This document shows, one piece after another, positions 1 through 13,393 of a stretch of 64,000 nt of DNA (positions are counted from its first letter, which is position 1; each line of letters begins with the position of its first letter). The position numbers and the translations under genes were made by a program. Under the pieces are notes generated by a model. The model did not search any database. It worked only from the letters and a program-made list of their open reading frames with translations, and was not told the DNA's origin. The stretch is from Epiperipatus broadwayi (Eukaryota > Onychophora > Udeonychophora > Euonychophora > Peripatidae): assembly GCA_028023455.1 (NCBI GenBank), contig JAQFVV010012395.1:6448001-6512000 (forward strand), written 5' to 3'.

Positions 1-843
1 CAGGAAACAAAGAGATTGTACTTGTAATGGTTGATAAAGGAAGATGAGATTAAAATAGTAAACACAGACAAGAGCAGATTCTCAATCAGATCACGGGTTA
101 GGAATAAAGTTTAAGCAGAGTTATACAAGAATTACAAGTATGTCTTACATTTTAAATACTGTAAACTAGAAAAAATATATATAGTTTTAAAACTAACATC
201 AAAAGCTGTTTTAAAGTTTTGAATATCATTGATGGTGAACCAAATAAATTAATTATGGTCAGAAATGAAAAAAATAATTAAGAATCTAATAAATCTCAAA
301 AAAAAAACAAACAAAAAAAACACACACACAAAAGAAGCCAAAATTGAAAAGGACAAACAAGTTTAAAGAAAGTGATTTTTAAACGGTAATCCAATAATCC
401 CTGGAACTTATCAAAGACTCTCTGAGAGGTTCATTGAAATCTCTTAGTACTATTAAACAAAACAATGAAACTAAACAGAGATAAAAAGAAAAAAAATGTT
501 AAAAACGAAAAAATGGAATCAGAGAGAAAAAACAAAGAATTAGTATTTATTTCATCATTTATCTATAATGTTACTAGTAAAATGAGTGTATCTTTGATTT
601 CAAAGAATTAATATTTTTTTAAAATAGTTTTTCTGCTAAATAGTAAATTTAACAATTCTATGATGTTCTTACCGATATCGGGTACTAACTGAGTAATATT
701 TCCATGACAACTGGAAGTTTAAACGATTCTGAATGGATTTAAGCTGTAATTCCTACAAATTAAACAAACAAAAAAAAAAACAATGTTACAAATTGTTAAA
801 TAATTTTTAAAACTGTTGAAATATAAATGAATACAAATCTTAC
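1..843. other. Downstream intron, no feature seen
   Basis: AT-rich sequence with A-runs (for example around 300-330 and 770-780). I looked on the minus strand for the last FBXO9 exon and saw no matching peptide with splice sites. Confidence 0.5.
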
Positions 844-1193
844 AAGATGAAAAGTCTGCTCTCCTTCCTGATGGTTGTTATAGTTACGATTACGCTTGAA
901 TCGACTATACGCTCCCGGCTGATCTGTATATTTTCGTGGTTTAACCGCCAAAGTAATTATATCGCTATTTAATATGTAACGACCATACATTAGTGCTGGT
1001 GCTCTTGAATTACGATAACGCAATTTAGGTAGCGTTGTGTATGGATCATCTGGCGTAGTCATCATCAAAACCAGACCTTCTGGGAAAAATCGTAAATACC
1101 GAAAATATTCTACCAGGTGCCATGGACGATAGAATTGATCTTGGAATGCACTCTCACCGGGGCGAATGTAAGTTGTTTTACTGATGTACACAC
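844..1193 (-). CDS. FBXO9: FBXO9 exon i (C-terminal region)
   Basis: 350 bp: 2 bases completing a Gly codon, then 116 codons ending in phase 0. It starts after a TTTTAG acceptor and ends at a CTT/GTAAGATT donor. The translation begins VYISKTTYIRPGE and includes YFRYLRFFPEG and LVLMMTTPDDP, which are hallmark FBXO9 segments (vertebrate YYRYIRFFPDG, MMLTTPEEP). It ends at EQTFHL. The codons that follow this point in other FBXO9 proteins were not found downstream, so the terminal exon is probably beyond base 1. Translation past 844 reads into the intron. Confidence 0.94.
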
Positions 1194-4100
1194 CTAAAAC
1201 AAAAGAAATATAAAACTTATAAAGTGAACAATAATATTATTAATTATGTATTTGTTTCTATAGTTCAATAAATTGCCAAATGTGTTTTCTATTTTAATCA
1301 ATTATTTTACTGTTTCTATAAAATATTATAATCTATCTTTATTTTATGTCTAATTCAATAAGGTAAATATATCATGATTTAAATATTCTAGTTCCCTTTC
1401 TCTACAAAATAACACGGCAACTGTGATATGTTTAAATTATTCATCTTTTAATTCATGAGAGTGGAAACTGGTTGGTCTATATATATCCTTTAACAAACTT
1501 CCAAAAATAAAGTAAATTGATCATCATTATTAACCATATCCTGAAAGGTCCTATGTACATATCAAAAATAATTTAGATTGATCAGATTTTGCAGCTTCAT
1601 TTTAATCCATTTTGGCATGTTCTCTGATTACTTCTACCATCTCATAAAATGTATTTTATAAATTAGTAATCAGAATGCAGAAATATGTTTCATATAAGTT
1701 TAAAAAAAAATTGCTTACATATAAATATTTGGAAAGTACCCTACTGAAGACCTTACATTTTAAAGATGTCCAACCTAAAAAAAAGATTAATGTGGACATT
1801 GCTTAATTTACATCAGCAAACTTCATAAATTACTTTCTGTAATCTAATTGTTGGAAATTCTGGTAACCAAGTGACAGATCACTATAATGATGTGGAACAT
1901 GTTCTACTCTAATCATTTGGATACTTTTAAACAAGAAAAAAAGCATTTGCTAATAAAACTGGAATCATGGCAGAAGTAACTGACTATAACAAGAAGAGTT
2001 GAATGAGCTTAAACTTGCACACTATGGAATCTAATTTAGGCTGGAAGAGCATAAATATAAAAGTTACTTTATTACATTTCATTATTGTTGAATAACAACA
2101 ACAATAAAAAATCATTTGATACAGTTTGTAGAACAATACAGTGATTATGCAAATCATAAATAAATTATTAGATATCGTTAAGTTAAAATAAATTCTTAGC
2201 AATCATATAAATGACATTTCTAGCAATTTTAACAAGCATGTAAATAAATTACAGCTTATCAAATAAGTATCATCTACAATATAAACCTATTTATGGAACT
2301 ACGAGGTCTGAAAACATTACTATGTTAATTCACAAGCCAGATTCCCAATTATTATTTAAATAAATTCGTGACTAATATAACTTTCTTATATCAACACCAA
2401 TCCATCTGTCAGATAAAAGTGACAAATAGATTAGAACTGATATAAGCAAGGAATCTTGGTTTATAAGTTCATTTAAAGGTTTCTTTTGGAATCTGACTTG
2501 TGAATTATCAGATTAGTGTCTTCCATCTTGGTTGTTCTGCGAATAAGTTCAAATGTCATTTCTATAAAACAACCTAGCAACTGTTTAATTTTTTTAACTT
2601 CTTGTTAGCATATTCATTATGATATAATACATCCAGCTCACTATTGGTCATCCTCTTTTCCCCAAAAGATCTCTGCTGAATGAAATCACTTCAGAGTATG
2701 TTTAAGATAAATTTAATCCACTTGTTTGTGCTTAAAACGAAAGTTCATGACTAATCTGATCAAGTATTATAATATAAATTCAATTGTTCAATCAAATATT
2801 ATCATTTAATTCATAAATATATAAATCCTAATAATCCACAATTTTAAATTATCACACTTTCTCAGTTATTTATCTATCTACAGCATATAACTTACTAAAT
2901 GTAAAACAAAAAAAATTGAAAAGACTAAAGAGTATGAATTATGAAACAAAAATTACTTTGTTTAAAGTTATTAGCAAAAAAAATATTATATTTTTTTTTC
3001 TTTGTCTATTAAACAGAAAAACAGATTCAGAATGACTTGATACAAATGATTGATAAGTAGTAATAAATCATCCATAAGACAATAAGAATTCTCAGTGTAA
3101 ATAATGATTATAAATTAGACTTAGAATAGAACTCATATTTTTCAGCTTCGAATAATTCAAAACTTAAAGACAAATTTTTATCAATCAACTTTTTATAAAA
3201 AAACAAAACAACTATATACAAATATAAACTTTATGACTATTAAACTATTGTTCAATCTTAATTTTGAGAAAAGTTTAAGAAAAAAATGAACTGATTAATT
3301 ATAGCTATTATTTTTTAATTAAAAGATTCACTCATGTCTTATCTTGTTGAGTCTATCACCAGTTAGTTATATATGCTATTTTAACCCACTATTAGATTTT
3401 CTTTTGGATAACACTTCTCCATGAGATTTTATTTTAACTCTTTCCCTAAAAGATCACATCAACAGAATCCACTGGAGTCTACAAACAATATCTCCATATA
3501 AAACATCAAGATTTCTTTTTGTAATTCATCTAGGAAATTATATGCTTAGTTTGAAATAAACACACACAAAATAAGTAATTTTTCAGGTCATGAAACAACT
3601 CGGTTCTAGATTTTCCCTTAAACTTCTATTATTCTTCCTTATAAAATTTCATCAACTCTGGTTTGTTACTCAGAAAATCATGCACTGCTCAAGCTTTTTG
3701 ATTCAGGAGTTTTAGCTCTCAAACCTATCACTTTTATGTTAGAATGAGCAAAGCATAAATTAAATTTACTATGCAAAAGACTTTTCTTACTCTAATGTTG
3801 ATCTTAGCTTGAGTTTAGTAACCAATTAATTGCAAATCCTCTCAATACTGTCTTAGATAAAGAACATGGGATTACCAGTCACAGGTCACCTATATAAGTA
3901 GTTTTCAGATACCCAGTTATGTCTTTGATATAACATAGCAATGCTGCTGCTTCATACAGGTCAAGTGAAAACAAACACCAAAAGATAGACCAGGTGTATT
4001 TAAGAAGGATTTAGTCCAAGCCCGCCTTCCTTTTCTAGAGCAATATGTCAAAAAGAACAGAAAATAAGTAGTGCACCAAACCCAAATATGATTTACATCA

Positions 4101-5690
4101 AAACCAAAAAAAAAAAAACAGTCAAGAATTTTTCCAAATACTAAAGCATACATACATATGTATAAGTTTTAATCAAAAAAATTTTAAATATTAAGGATTT
4201 CTTTTATTCTCATATAATTTCATTAACTGAAAACAAATCTTTAGTAATTAAACATTTTTTTCTTAAGTTAATTAAACCAAAAAATAATAATAACATTTAT
4301 CAATTTGCTTTAACATAATTAGTAACTAGTACATTTACGACTTTCACTTCACCACATATACTTCAATAACATGAATAATGATATCAGAAAAATGTAAATG
4401 ACCCCTAAAATGAATTTCATGCTGAACCAGCGCTTTTCGGAAGTTCCAAACCACAATCTCTCACGTCTTCATTAACATTGCTCATCATATATCAAATTAT
4501 TACAATTTAATCTAAAAGTGCCAAAGTGTTTGCACACAGCTATGAGTCATCCCCCCCCCAAATATCTTGATGATTATTATTAGTCAACTATTAGATTAGA
4601 AATTATATTTTTTACCCCAGATATATATTTTAAATTTCAATTAAAGGATTACTATATCTACTACATATATTGTATAGTAAATATATTTAAAATACGCTAC
4701 AGGGGAAAAGTCAGTTAGTGCTGAATTTATTATTTTTATATAGATGTCTTCATAACAACAAACGTATTCATCTTTAACTAAAAAGTTTAATGTATATGAT
4801 TATGCTAAAAGAGTTATTAAGACATTTATGGTGGGGGAGGGGGAGTAACATAATTTTGTATGCAAAAAGTTTGGCACCTTTAGATTAAACAATAATATTA
4901 ACTATAGTGCAAGAATTAAAAAAAAAGGTAAGGGAGAAAAAGTGAAGGTAAACAAAAAAAACAATACTAAAACACATTTATAAAAATAAAATAAGTTTAT
5001 ATTCCTAAATAAGGAAAATATATAACTTTTAAAGACAAGTGTATTCATATATTAATATTTACAATATCGATTCTTGTGGCAAAAATGATTTGGTTCAAAA
5101 TATATCTATTGTTCGTGCAGTGATTTTTTTTTTTTACAGTTAAATAAAATAATCAAAATATATATAATGAAACAGCAAAAGAATAGAAAAAAGAACATAA
5201 TTTTTGACCAGTTCACCAGTGTTCAGAATTCCAGCCAATTATTAAATAAAATCTGAATAATGTAAATAAATTTTAAGCTTCTAGTTGCAAGTACGCATAT
5301 ATTTTAAATTGTTAATGATTATGAGATTGTTTTTTATTTGAATAAAAATATTGCGATCAAAAGGAATATAAAATATAAATAAAAAAAAACAAAACAAATA
5401 TACTTATTTCTAACCTACTTAATTATTTTCTCTTCATCCAACTATTGTAATACAACTTTTTCAAAAGAATTAGCTGCTAAATAAAACAGGTGACTTTATT
5501 GTATTAAATTTCTGCTGAAAATATTAGGTATCCCAAAAAGATTTATAATTTTTATTGTTTGTTTTGTTTTATTTCACAGACAATTTTTAATTTACATTCT
5601 GAAAAATAACTGAAATTTTATAATTTAAAAAAGAATGAAAATTAAATTTTATCTTTACAAATAAACTCTACTTCTTATACCTTTTCTCTC
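1194..5690. other. Intron i/h, first part: no feature seen
   Basis: Low-complexity AT-rich intron with short homopolymers (A-runs, a C-run near 4550) and no recognisable coding block, TIR or tandem array. Confidence 0.5.
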
Positions 5691-5800
5691 ACATTTACAC
5701 CAAATAGTATAAGTTTTGGTATTCAATAGATGCCAGATGATAGTGGTTAATAAATCCCTATTCAATATCCCCAGAGTAGTTTCTAGCTTTAACACTTTCA
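5690..5800 (-). repeat. Decayed hammerhead-repeat fragment
   Basis: On the minus strand this resembles the middle of the hammerhead foldback family: GAAACTACTCTGGGGATATT, then AATAGGGATTT and ATCTGGCATCTATTGA. The CTGATGA core is lost. It is an old remnant. Confidence 0.6.
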
Positions 5801-8580
5801 TTTGTAGTTTTCACACATCTCATAATAGACTTTTCATTATGTTTTTATTTAAATATGTCAGTTTCAAATAACAAGCAGCCTTCTTCAGATATTTGAAATA
5901 TCTTACACCTACTCCTTTCAAATTATACTGTAAAAAAAGGTATGAAAAATTTGGTCTATTTTTATAGATTTAATAGAAATCTTGAATAATTATTTAGCAA
6001 AACATTTATTAAACTTGTTAGTTTTGGGCTACCCCATATAACTAAACTTGTCAATTACAATATTCTGAGAACTCTGAAAGTGTGGCAATCACTTAAAAAT
6101 CATAACACTACTATTTATAAAAACATTATTGTAATATTTTATTATTAAAAGTTAAAAACCCTAATTTAAAATGTAAACGTTAGTAGATAGAAGATCAACA
6201 TTTTCAGAGATAATAGTAATGCTTAAAAGCAGAAAACCTTCAAAATGAAATTCACTTTACAAAGATCAAAACAAAACTGGTAATGAAAGCGAAATAGAGA
6301 TATAAATAATTCGAGAAAAGTTTTGAAAAGAATGAAATGTATCCCATTATGTTCTATTTTATTTAACATGCTTCTTTTAATGTACAAACAAAATCGCACA
6401 TTAATTATTTAATGCAATGATCGATTATAGCAAAAATCACTGAAGATAACTCATATTCCACGAAATGAAGTTCAAATAATGTATCATATACATCTTCTAC
6501 TAATTAAACAACCCAAGTTAGCAGCTTTGAAGACCACTGATTTGGTTGTCATTCATTCTGCATGGATGAAAATTAATGAAAAAGTTAGTTATGGAAACCT
6601 TTTCAGCATTGATTAAATAGTATCTAGTGTTGATTGACTTGACAATTTCATACCTAAAATAGACAGTAAATAATAAATCTCATTAATGGGTAAAAATTCT
6701 AAGAATAAATAAAATGAACAAATGTTAAGCATCAAACTAGCTAAGTTAAATATAATGTTGTTAGTGTAAGATGTTATTATAAATTAAATTAAAAACAAGC
6801 TATGTTTACTTTCATTAAAATTCTGATATGGCCCAATAAAAAAATCTGCTTTGAGTATATCAAAATATTTTTAATGTACAATGTTTTATTCACTTTCTTA
6901 GTAAGATTAGAGTTACCAATAGAAGTCTTTCAAAAAGAATTATAGTCCTGTGTAAAAAAAATAAAATCTACTAGTTTCAAATGTGAATAAAAAATCTAAC
7001 TAATACAGTTTGACATTTAAAATTTTCCATCTAAGTTTAGAAATTAATAAAATCAGTAAAAGCAATGAAGAAAATGTTAAAATGAGTATACAATGGGAGA
7101 GTGGTTCAAATGTATTAGGAAAAGTAAAATAAGTGCTGTACCTCTAGAGCAATACTAAAATAGTTATATTTGTCACCCTTACAGAGGAAATACATTGTAA
7201 TAGTAAATACGAATATAATGCACAGAAAGACAGAGTGGTGACATAGAGGTATGCAAGGAAGAAACGCACTTAAAGAACATCTGCTAATAGCTTTTCTTGA
7301 AACACGCTGCAGGCAAAACCTGATGTATATAAGGAGAGAATGGCTTTGTTATGATTGATTAGATTATTTTTGCAACAATTACTAATATATGAAATATTGA
7401 AGAACTGTTGGTAAAAGAACTTTCGTTATATCTATGCTTAAATTAAAAATAGCAATGCCAAGCATCCAAATCGTTCATAATTATATTTTTTAATGTTAAA
7501 TTTTCCCCCTTTACTCAACATTTTCTTTCAAAAATGTTTTAATACATTGTAATAGAAGTGAAGCAGGTGTATCAAAAGATGCTACATGTCTATCTTTTTG
7601 TAAGTATTTTTTCAATAATTGTTTTTGTAATTCCTATTTTACTTATTTTTGAGCCATTTCAATTAATTGCTTGGGGGTGTTTTATTTTATATATTTTAGC
7701 GATTTCCACGCGTGTACTTTTTTAATTTGTATTTCACTTATTTTTTGATTTTTATTTTACTTATTTTTGAGCCATTTCAACATTTTGTGTGTGTGTACTT
7801 TTTTAAAATTTACATATTATTTCACTTGATTTTTTACTTACTTTTGATGTCTTGCCTTAGGCATTTTAATTTTCCATTGATTTCAGCCATTTTGGATATA
7901 AATTTATCACTTGCAGGCTTCTTGGTGGTACTGCAGCTATCTAATTAAAACTTATTCTTCTATTCCTAATAATTATTGTCTCTTTAACGTGACATCATTA
8001 CATATAATGGGGAATTAGATTTGAATATAATAATCAAATGATTTATTGCTTGGGAGTTCATATGTTTGAGCACTGGAAGTTATTAGATCTTGAACCATCA
8101 TATCTAGATCTTGAGTTTCATAGTCCACCATTCAATATCTGCACTAAATGATGCACAGTACTATATTAAGTTATTTGCATGAATAAATTATTTAAGACTA
8201 AATAATTATATTCCAAAGTATCAAATCTGCTCGAAAGGCTAATATCTGTTACTGTTGTCTTGGTTCTTTATTTCTTTGTATAAATTTATGTTTATTAAGC
8301 ATGTATTATTAACAATAACATTATGAATAGCCTCTTGTGTTGATTTTAAACTTTAGATCTTATTGTTATCTTATATATAAATATAATACTATTACAGATG
8401 AACAAGATAATTTAAATAATGAAAGCCCCCAGTGCTATTCATCATCATCTTTTATCACCATAAATTTCTTATTATAATAGATATATAGAATGCCTAAGAA
8501 TGGACAAAACAACATAAAAAAACTGCCATGATAGATTTTGATTCAAGAATTGGAAAATAAAACATGAAATTACTATGAGA
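5800..8580. other. Intron sequence, no feature seen
   Basis: AT-rich. Around 7630-7800 there is a loose duplication of a segment containing TTTTTGAGCCATTTCAA. No coding homology was recognised. Confidence 0.45.
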
Positions 8581-9700
8581 AAAAAAAATGACACAGGGCA
8601 CAGATTTATGGAATTTGCTTGGAGGAACCCAGGGGAGGGTAGCTACATATTGTAATGTCCACTGCTCTATTAAGGTTTTTTTTACGAGTTAACTACGTGT
8701 ACTCGGTGACCAAATTACGTCCTATCTATTAAATTTGTTTCGTCAGACAATTCAGTAAGATTTAATGGATGCGATTATTTTTCCTGGTCACACAACTCCC
8801 TTTTAACTAATGTAACTACTAAAATAATAGTATCAAGTAAGCCAGCTTTTAATTTATTTGAAAGGCACCAGGATTCTGTATCGAATCCACTGGCTAAATC
8901 CCTTTTATTTATTTAGTTACGACAAAATTATTTGGAAACTCCGGAGGATTGAGTTTCAGCACAGCATTGGCAAAGGTAAATTATATTTTCAAATCGTAAT
9001 AATTAACTTCAATAAATTTATTAATTATCATTAATAATGTACAATGAATAGTTGGTATTAGAAATATATATTTTTATTCTAATAAATTAAAATATAAAAA
9101 TAAAAAAAAACATTATGAATTAATTAATTGGAAGGATGACACACACGCTAATCCAGATATGAATTAATTAAAAAAAAAAAAACAGTTATAAGTTCTTAGG
9201 TACACAAGAGTCTCTTGATAATAGAATTTGAAGTCTTTATCGGGATTATTTTAAGAATTTTAAGAACTGTTTGCAAACTTTGTCACAATCAGGAAAAGTT
9301 ACTCTTAACTTACCGGTAGGTTGGTGTAGATTTATGGGATCCTGAGCTCATAAGAATTTCCATTGGTCTCTCCTGCCGGCGTCTTCCATTATTGTTCCAT
9401 TCTATAGCTGGAGAAAAGGCACGGTTGTAGTGAACCTTTCATTGGAAAAAGCGGTCTTCACAAGGCCCGTTTCCATGCTTGCGTGACAGCTTTGATACAG
9501 CAAGTGGCATACCTATGCAGAAGTATATTACTGCAATATGTTATGCTCACGGAAACCTCCAACTTTCAGACATGTAACTAGAAGGTAAAGAGAAGACCCA
9601 GATCGAAGTTGTCCTCCTCTTTTTATACCTCGATCCAGTTTTTGAAACTTCTGTGCATCCTTTTGTCCTTTTATCAGCATATAAGATAATAATCTTATAC
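8581..9700 (-). mobile_element. Candidate solo LTR or other transposon remnant
   Basis: A more GC-balanced island in AT-rich intron. On the minus strand GGTATAAAAAGAGGAGGACA near 9610-9630 looks like a TATA promoter followed by an LTR-like transcription start. I could not find paired termini, a primer-binding site or coding sequence, so its identity is uncertain. Confidence 0.3.
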
Positions 9701-9774
9701 ACTCTCTCTTAAATTCACGTTACAAAGTCTTTATTTTTTTTAGCATAATTCTGCCATTTTTAATTATCTAAAAA

Positions 9775-9862
9775 GATTTTTCTAATTGTAATCTTTTTAC
9801 TTTTGGAATTCTTTTAATTTTCTAATTGTAATCTTTTTATTTTTGTAATTCTTTTAATTTAT
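9775..9862. repeat. Two-copy tandem repeat, about 43 bp
   Basis: TTTCTAATTGTAATCTTTTT followed by a T-rich stretch and AATTCTTTTAATT occurs twice in a row with a few substitutions. It is a short local duplication with no evident function. Confidence 0.7.
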
Positions 9863-10119
9863 CTGGATCAGTAATCTGCATGTCATTTATTCTTTCCAAT
9901 TTTAACTTTTATTTTTAATTACATAAAAAAAATACGAACGACAATTTTAACTTTCACTGTACATTTTAAAAAAATAAATTATACTAATCAGAAAAAATCT
10001 AAAATTGTTTTTCTTTTAAAGATTGCTAAATTTACTTTTTCTTTTAGCTTTTAAATATCTTACCGGATGCCAATATATTTGTACCGTATAAACAAACGGT
10101 ACAATATTTTAGGCTTTTT

Positions 10120-10640
10120 TTTTTTTTTGAGGAGAAATCCAAAGATGAAATGGATAAAGAAGCACTGAAAATACAAATCAGAGTTGATTATATTTTTACC
10201 AACAAAAAATTCATATTTTATAACTCGAATATGCTGGTAACATACTAATTGATGAAAGACGGAGAAAAAAATTAACACAGAATTAAATTGGGATAGACCA
10301 CCTAAAACTTTCAGTTGCAAAGTTGTAACGTCAAGAAATTATCAAGGAATTTGGAAAGTAATATTCAAGGTGAGAGAAAAAGCAACCTTGAAACATTTAA
10401 AGGGCTAATATTTATCCGAGCAGAATGTATTGTTAAAAGATATTGAAACAGATGACAAACAAAATCCTAACTGGATTCCAAAAAATGTTAAAAGCCTTAG
10501 AAAAAGACCACATTTATTATGGATAGATAAAATAAAAAAGTGAACTGCAGTGAAAGTGGAAAATCTATGGAATGGAAATACTGTAAGAAAATTTTCCCAA
10601 CATCCTCTCAAGCATAATCTAGAGAAGAGACTATTATTAA
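10120..10640 (+). pseudogene. Degenerate LINE C-terminus
   Basis: Plus-strand frames, broken by stops, give RKRPHLLWIDKIKK followed by a W-containing stretch. This resembles the usual LINE ending (a basic run, then RW.DDI.KW, then A.DR..W). No reverse-transcriptase core is seen. The remnant is short, old and weakly supported. Confidence 0.4.
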
Positions 10641-11280
10641 ATTAATAAATAATTTTTATTTAATTAAAAAAGTTCTATTTTATTTACATTCCAACTGTGC
10701 ACTGATTACAAAAGATATGATCAGATAATCAATTCTAATTGGATGATCTACTTGCAAAATGATTTCTAGAATAACGTTAAAAATTGCTCAACTTCTTTTT
10801 AACCAAAATTAAGAAATAAAAGATTCATTCTATTTTCTTTATATTACGCAAAAAGCAAGTAGCCTGAGTTCAAAATCTTAGGGAATATAGAATTTCAATC
10901 AATGGCTTGAATAGCATAATAGAAGAAGAGATCTGTTTAATGGCTGTAATGAAAGCAAATTCCCCTACTGTTAGTTAGAAGCTATCTATCGTCCATTGTT
11001 TACTTATGCTTATTCAGATAGCTCAAGAGGAGACTGACGATAAGTGGATTTTGCAATCGAAATCAGATTAAATGTAAGTTAAAGGAGGCATTACTCAACT
11101 TACAGTTGCAATGTTACGACATCCTTAGTTCCTGAACTGGACTGAGAATAAAAAAAAAAATGTTTCTTATTTCTTTATTATAAACTTTCAATATTTATAG
11201 TATATATATATACAGTGATGAAAACTTGGATGCTAAAAGTAATAATATATTTAATTCTGTATATTTATTTTTTCAATAAT
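10641..11280. other. Intron sequence, no clear feature
   Basis: AT-rich. 10860-11130 is somewhat less AT-rich and could belong to the decayed LINE upstream, but I recognise no protein. Confidence 0.4.
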
Positions 11281-11758
11281 AAATAAAAAAATCATCACAT
11301 GACCACCACCTCTTATGCTTGTGTATAACTGTTGTTAAAACAGTTATACACAAGCATAAGAGGTGGTGGTCATGTGATGTTTATTGGCTTAAAACCAATC
11401 CTGCATAATAGGATAGTGGTGGCTATGATTATTAAAGAACCAAAGATACCAAAATGTATGGGTACTGAACTGAGTTCAGATCATATGACTATTAAAACTA
11501 ATGGGATTGGATTGATTCAATTTAAGACTCGTAGTTTTGTAGTTAAATGGAGATAAAAGGTGGCTGTTGGATGGATGCATTAGATCCTAAGATCTAGGTG
11601 CAGTGGTCTCAAATCCAAAGCTCCTCACTGACGAAGGCCACAAGCCAGAAACTAGTCTGGGGATATTGGATGAGTAGGCACTAGATGGAGATTTTATGCA
11701 TAATCCTTCTGGCATCTATTGATTACTTTAGCTTGCTGTGTGTGGCAAATAAAAAAAT
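11281..11758 (+). mobile_element. Hammerhead (retrozyme-like) repeat, 454 bp
   Basis: Bounded by an exact 12-bp duplication, AAATAAAAAAAT, at 11281-11292 and 11747-11758. The element starts with a perfect 38-bp inverted repeat (11294-11331 against 11341-11378, 9-base loop). It then runs through the family body (GAGTTCAGATCATATGAC, a GATCCTAAGATCTAGG palindrome) and a hammerhead motif at 11613-11671. No protein is encoded; a 74-codon open frame at 11332-11556 is chance. Confidence 0.8.
11613..11671 (+). ncRNA. Type-I hammerhead ribozyme motif
   Basis: Core CTGACGA ... GAAA ... CTAGTC is present. Stem I pairs TCCTCA with TGGGGA and, beyond an AGC/TA internal loop, ATCCAA with TTGGAT. Stem II pairs GGC with GCC over CACAA, with an unusual A.A at its base. 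Stem III is a single C-G pair plus A15.1-U16.1 closed by UA. Cleavage would follow the C of GTC. The core is intact, but activity is inferred only. Confidence 0.72.
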
Positions 11759-13393
11759 AATGGATCAGTTTTCTCACTTTCTTTTGTGTTTTTTAATCTT
11801 ACCATTCCTAGCAATGTCTTATTAAATTTTGTAAGCTCTGTTAAAGATGCAATTTTCACTGTAACTTCATAATGCATCATGATAAAAAAAATTAAATGCT
11901 ACATATAACAAATATACCACAAAAACAATAAAGCTAATAAAATATACATAATTATAAAATAATAATAAAGAATTGAAATATTTTAAAATTTATTAATTTT
12001 AAATTAATTAATAAATTATATCTTATTATATAAAATTATCTATTAGTCATTATTAATAACAGTTCTTTTTTGATAAACACAGGAGCCATTTAAACAACCA
12101 ACAAAATCCATGACATAGATAGAAGAACATTTAGATAATCTCTCCCCCTCCCCCTAATTAAATAAATATTACTTTTGATTCAGCAAAGGTTTTCTTTTTA
12201 TAGACTAATTATAATATATACAAGCATTGTGAATATTGGTTTAAAAAAAGATATGGAAAATTTGCTTTAGATGAGCGCAGTTTCGGCCAATAAAGTCAGA
12301 ATAATAGCTGTTTTCTAATGCTATGGTTGTTGATTCATCAGTTAAAAGCATACTCAGCTACAGCAAATTTTCTAAAATTATGATAGAATAATCTTTTCTT
12401 AAACCAACTATTATTTTTGATATAATGTGCTTTCAACTATATATTTTAATAATAATATTGATAAAGAAATCCAAAATAAGATAGTATCTGGATTTGATTA
12501 ATTTTAATATATGTACACACACACACATATATATATATATGTAATGAAAGCAAATATTTGGTCAATTTCTTTTACAAATCATTACTTAAAAATGTAACTA
12601 ATAAAAGTGATTATTTCAATAAAAATAAATGATTAAAAGTGGTTTTGAATAACAATAATTGTATAATTACAATTTTAAAAATTACATATGTTTTATGTGC
12701 AAGATTTTTGCAACCATGATTAAGCAGAAAATTAATAACCCTTACTGATGAAACACTACAGATAAGAAAAGTTACGTATTTTTAAAAACTTGGAAAATTC
12801 ATAATGCAAGCTGATTTAAAATAAATCCCTACTGCACTCAATTACCTATTTTTTTAAAAAAGAGTTCCAATTTTGCTACATTCCGTTTTTCTTTATCCTT
12901 AACTATGAAAAATAAAACTGACTCAAAGAATAGCAACATGATGCATATATGAATTACTTTACTGTTTTACTTATATTTACTTAAATGTTTCCTTTAATTC
13001 GGTTATAAAATATATTAATTTATTTAACGTACTGTATTGTTATTTTTTTAATGTGGGTTCATTCAAGATTGTATAAAAAACTGATGGATGTAAAAACACA
13101 AGGGGCTTCCTCATAATTTTCTATGGATGGAAAAAGGATATAAGCCATACTAATAGCATTTTACTTATAATATCATTCATTGTGGAATCTGAATGATGAC
13201 TCCTGTAATAATGTTTGATCTGCCATAGCCAAACAACAGGATTTGAGTCTGAATCAAGTAAATCATATAAAAAAAATTTCAAATCTCAGGCAGGCTTAGA
13301 TGTTCCTTTCAAGTAGCTAGCCTATAGGCAATCCAGCTTGGTCATCCTAATAGTGGTTTGTAAATAGGTATTTAACTATTACTAGATTAACCT
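11759..13393. other. Intron sequence with a dinucleotide repeat
   Basis: AT-rich. There is an (AC)n(AT)n microsatellite near 12513-12541. Nothing else was recognised. Confidence 0.5.

Noticed and set aside
796-843. Extension of the FBXO9 C-terminal exon to the stop at 796
   Set aside because: A good GTAAGATT donor follows the conserved TFHL; the residues beyond do not resemble FBXO9 and are AT-derived.
7712-7948. 78-codon Phe-rich frame with apparent membrane segments
   Set aside because: Typical of T-rich intron translated by chance; no homology or splice context.
11616-11690. A longer stem III for the hammerhead using CTAGT with the later ACTAG
   Set aside because: The later strand is followed by AT rather than TH at the cleavage position. 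The short stem III with GTC is the version that fits the core and lets stem I pair.
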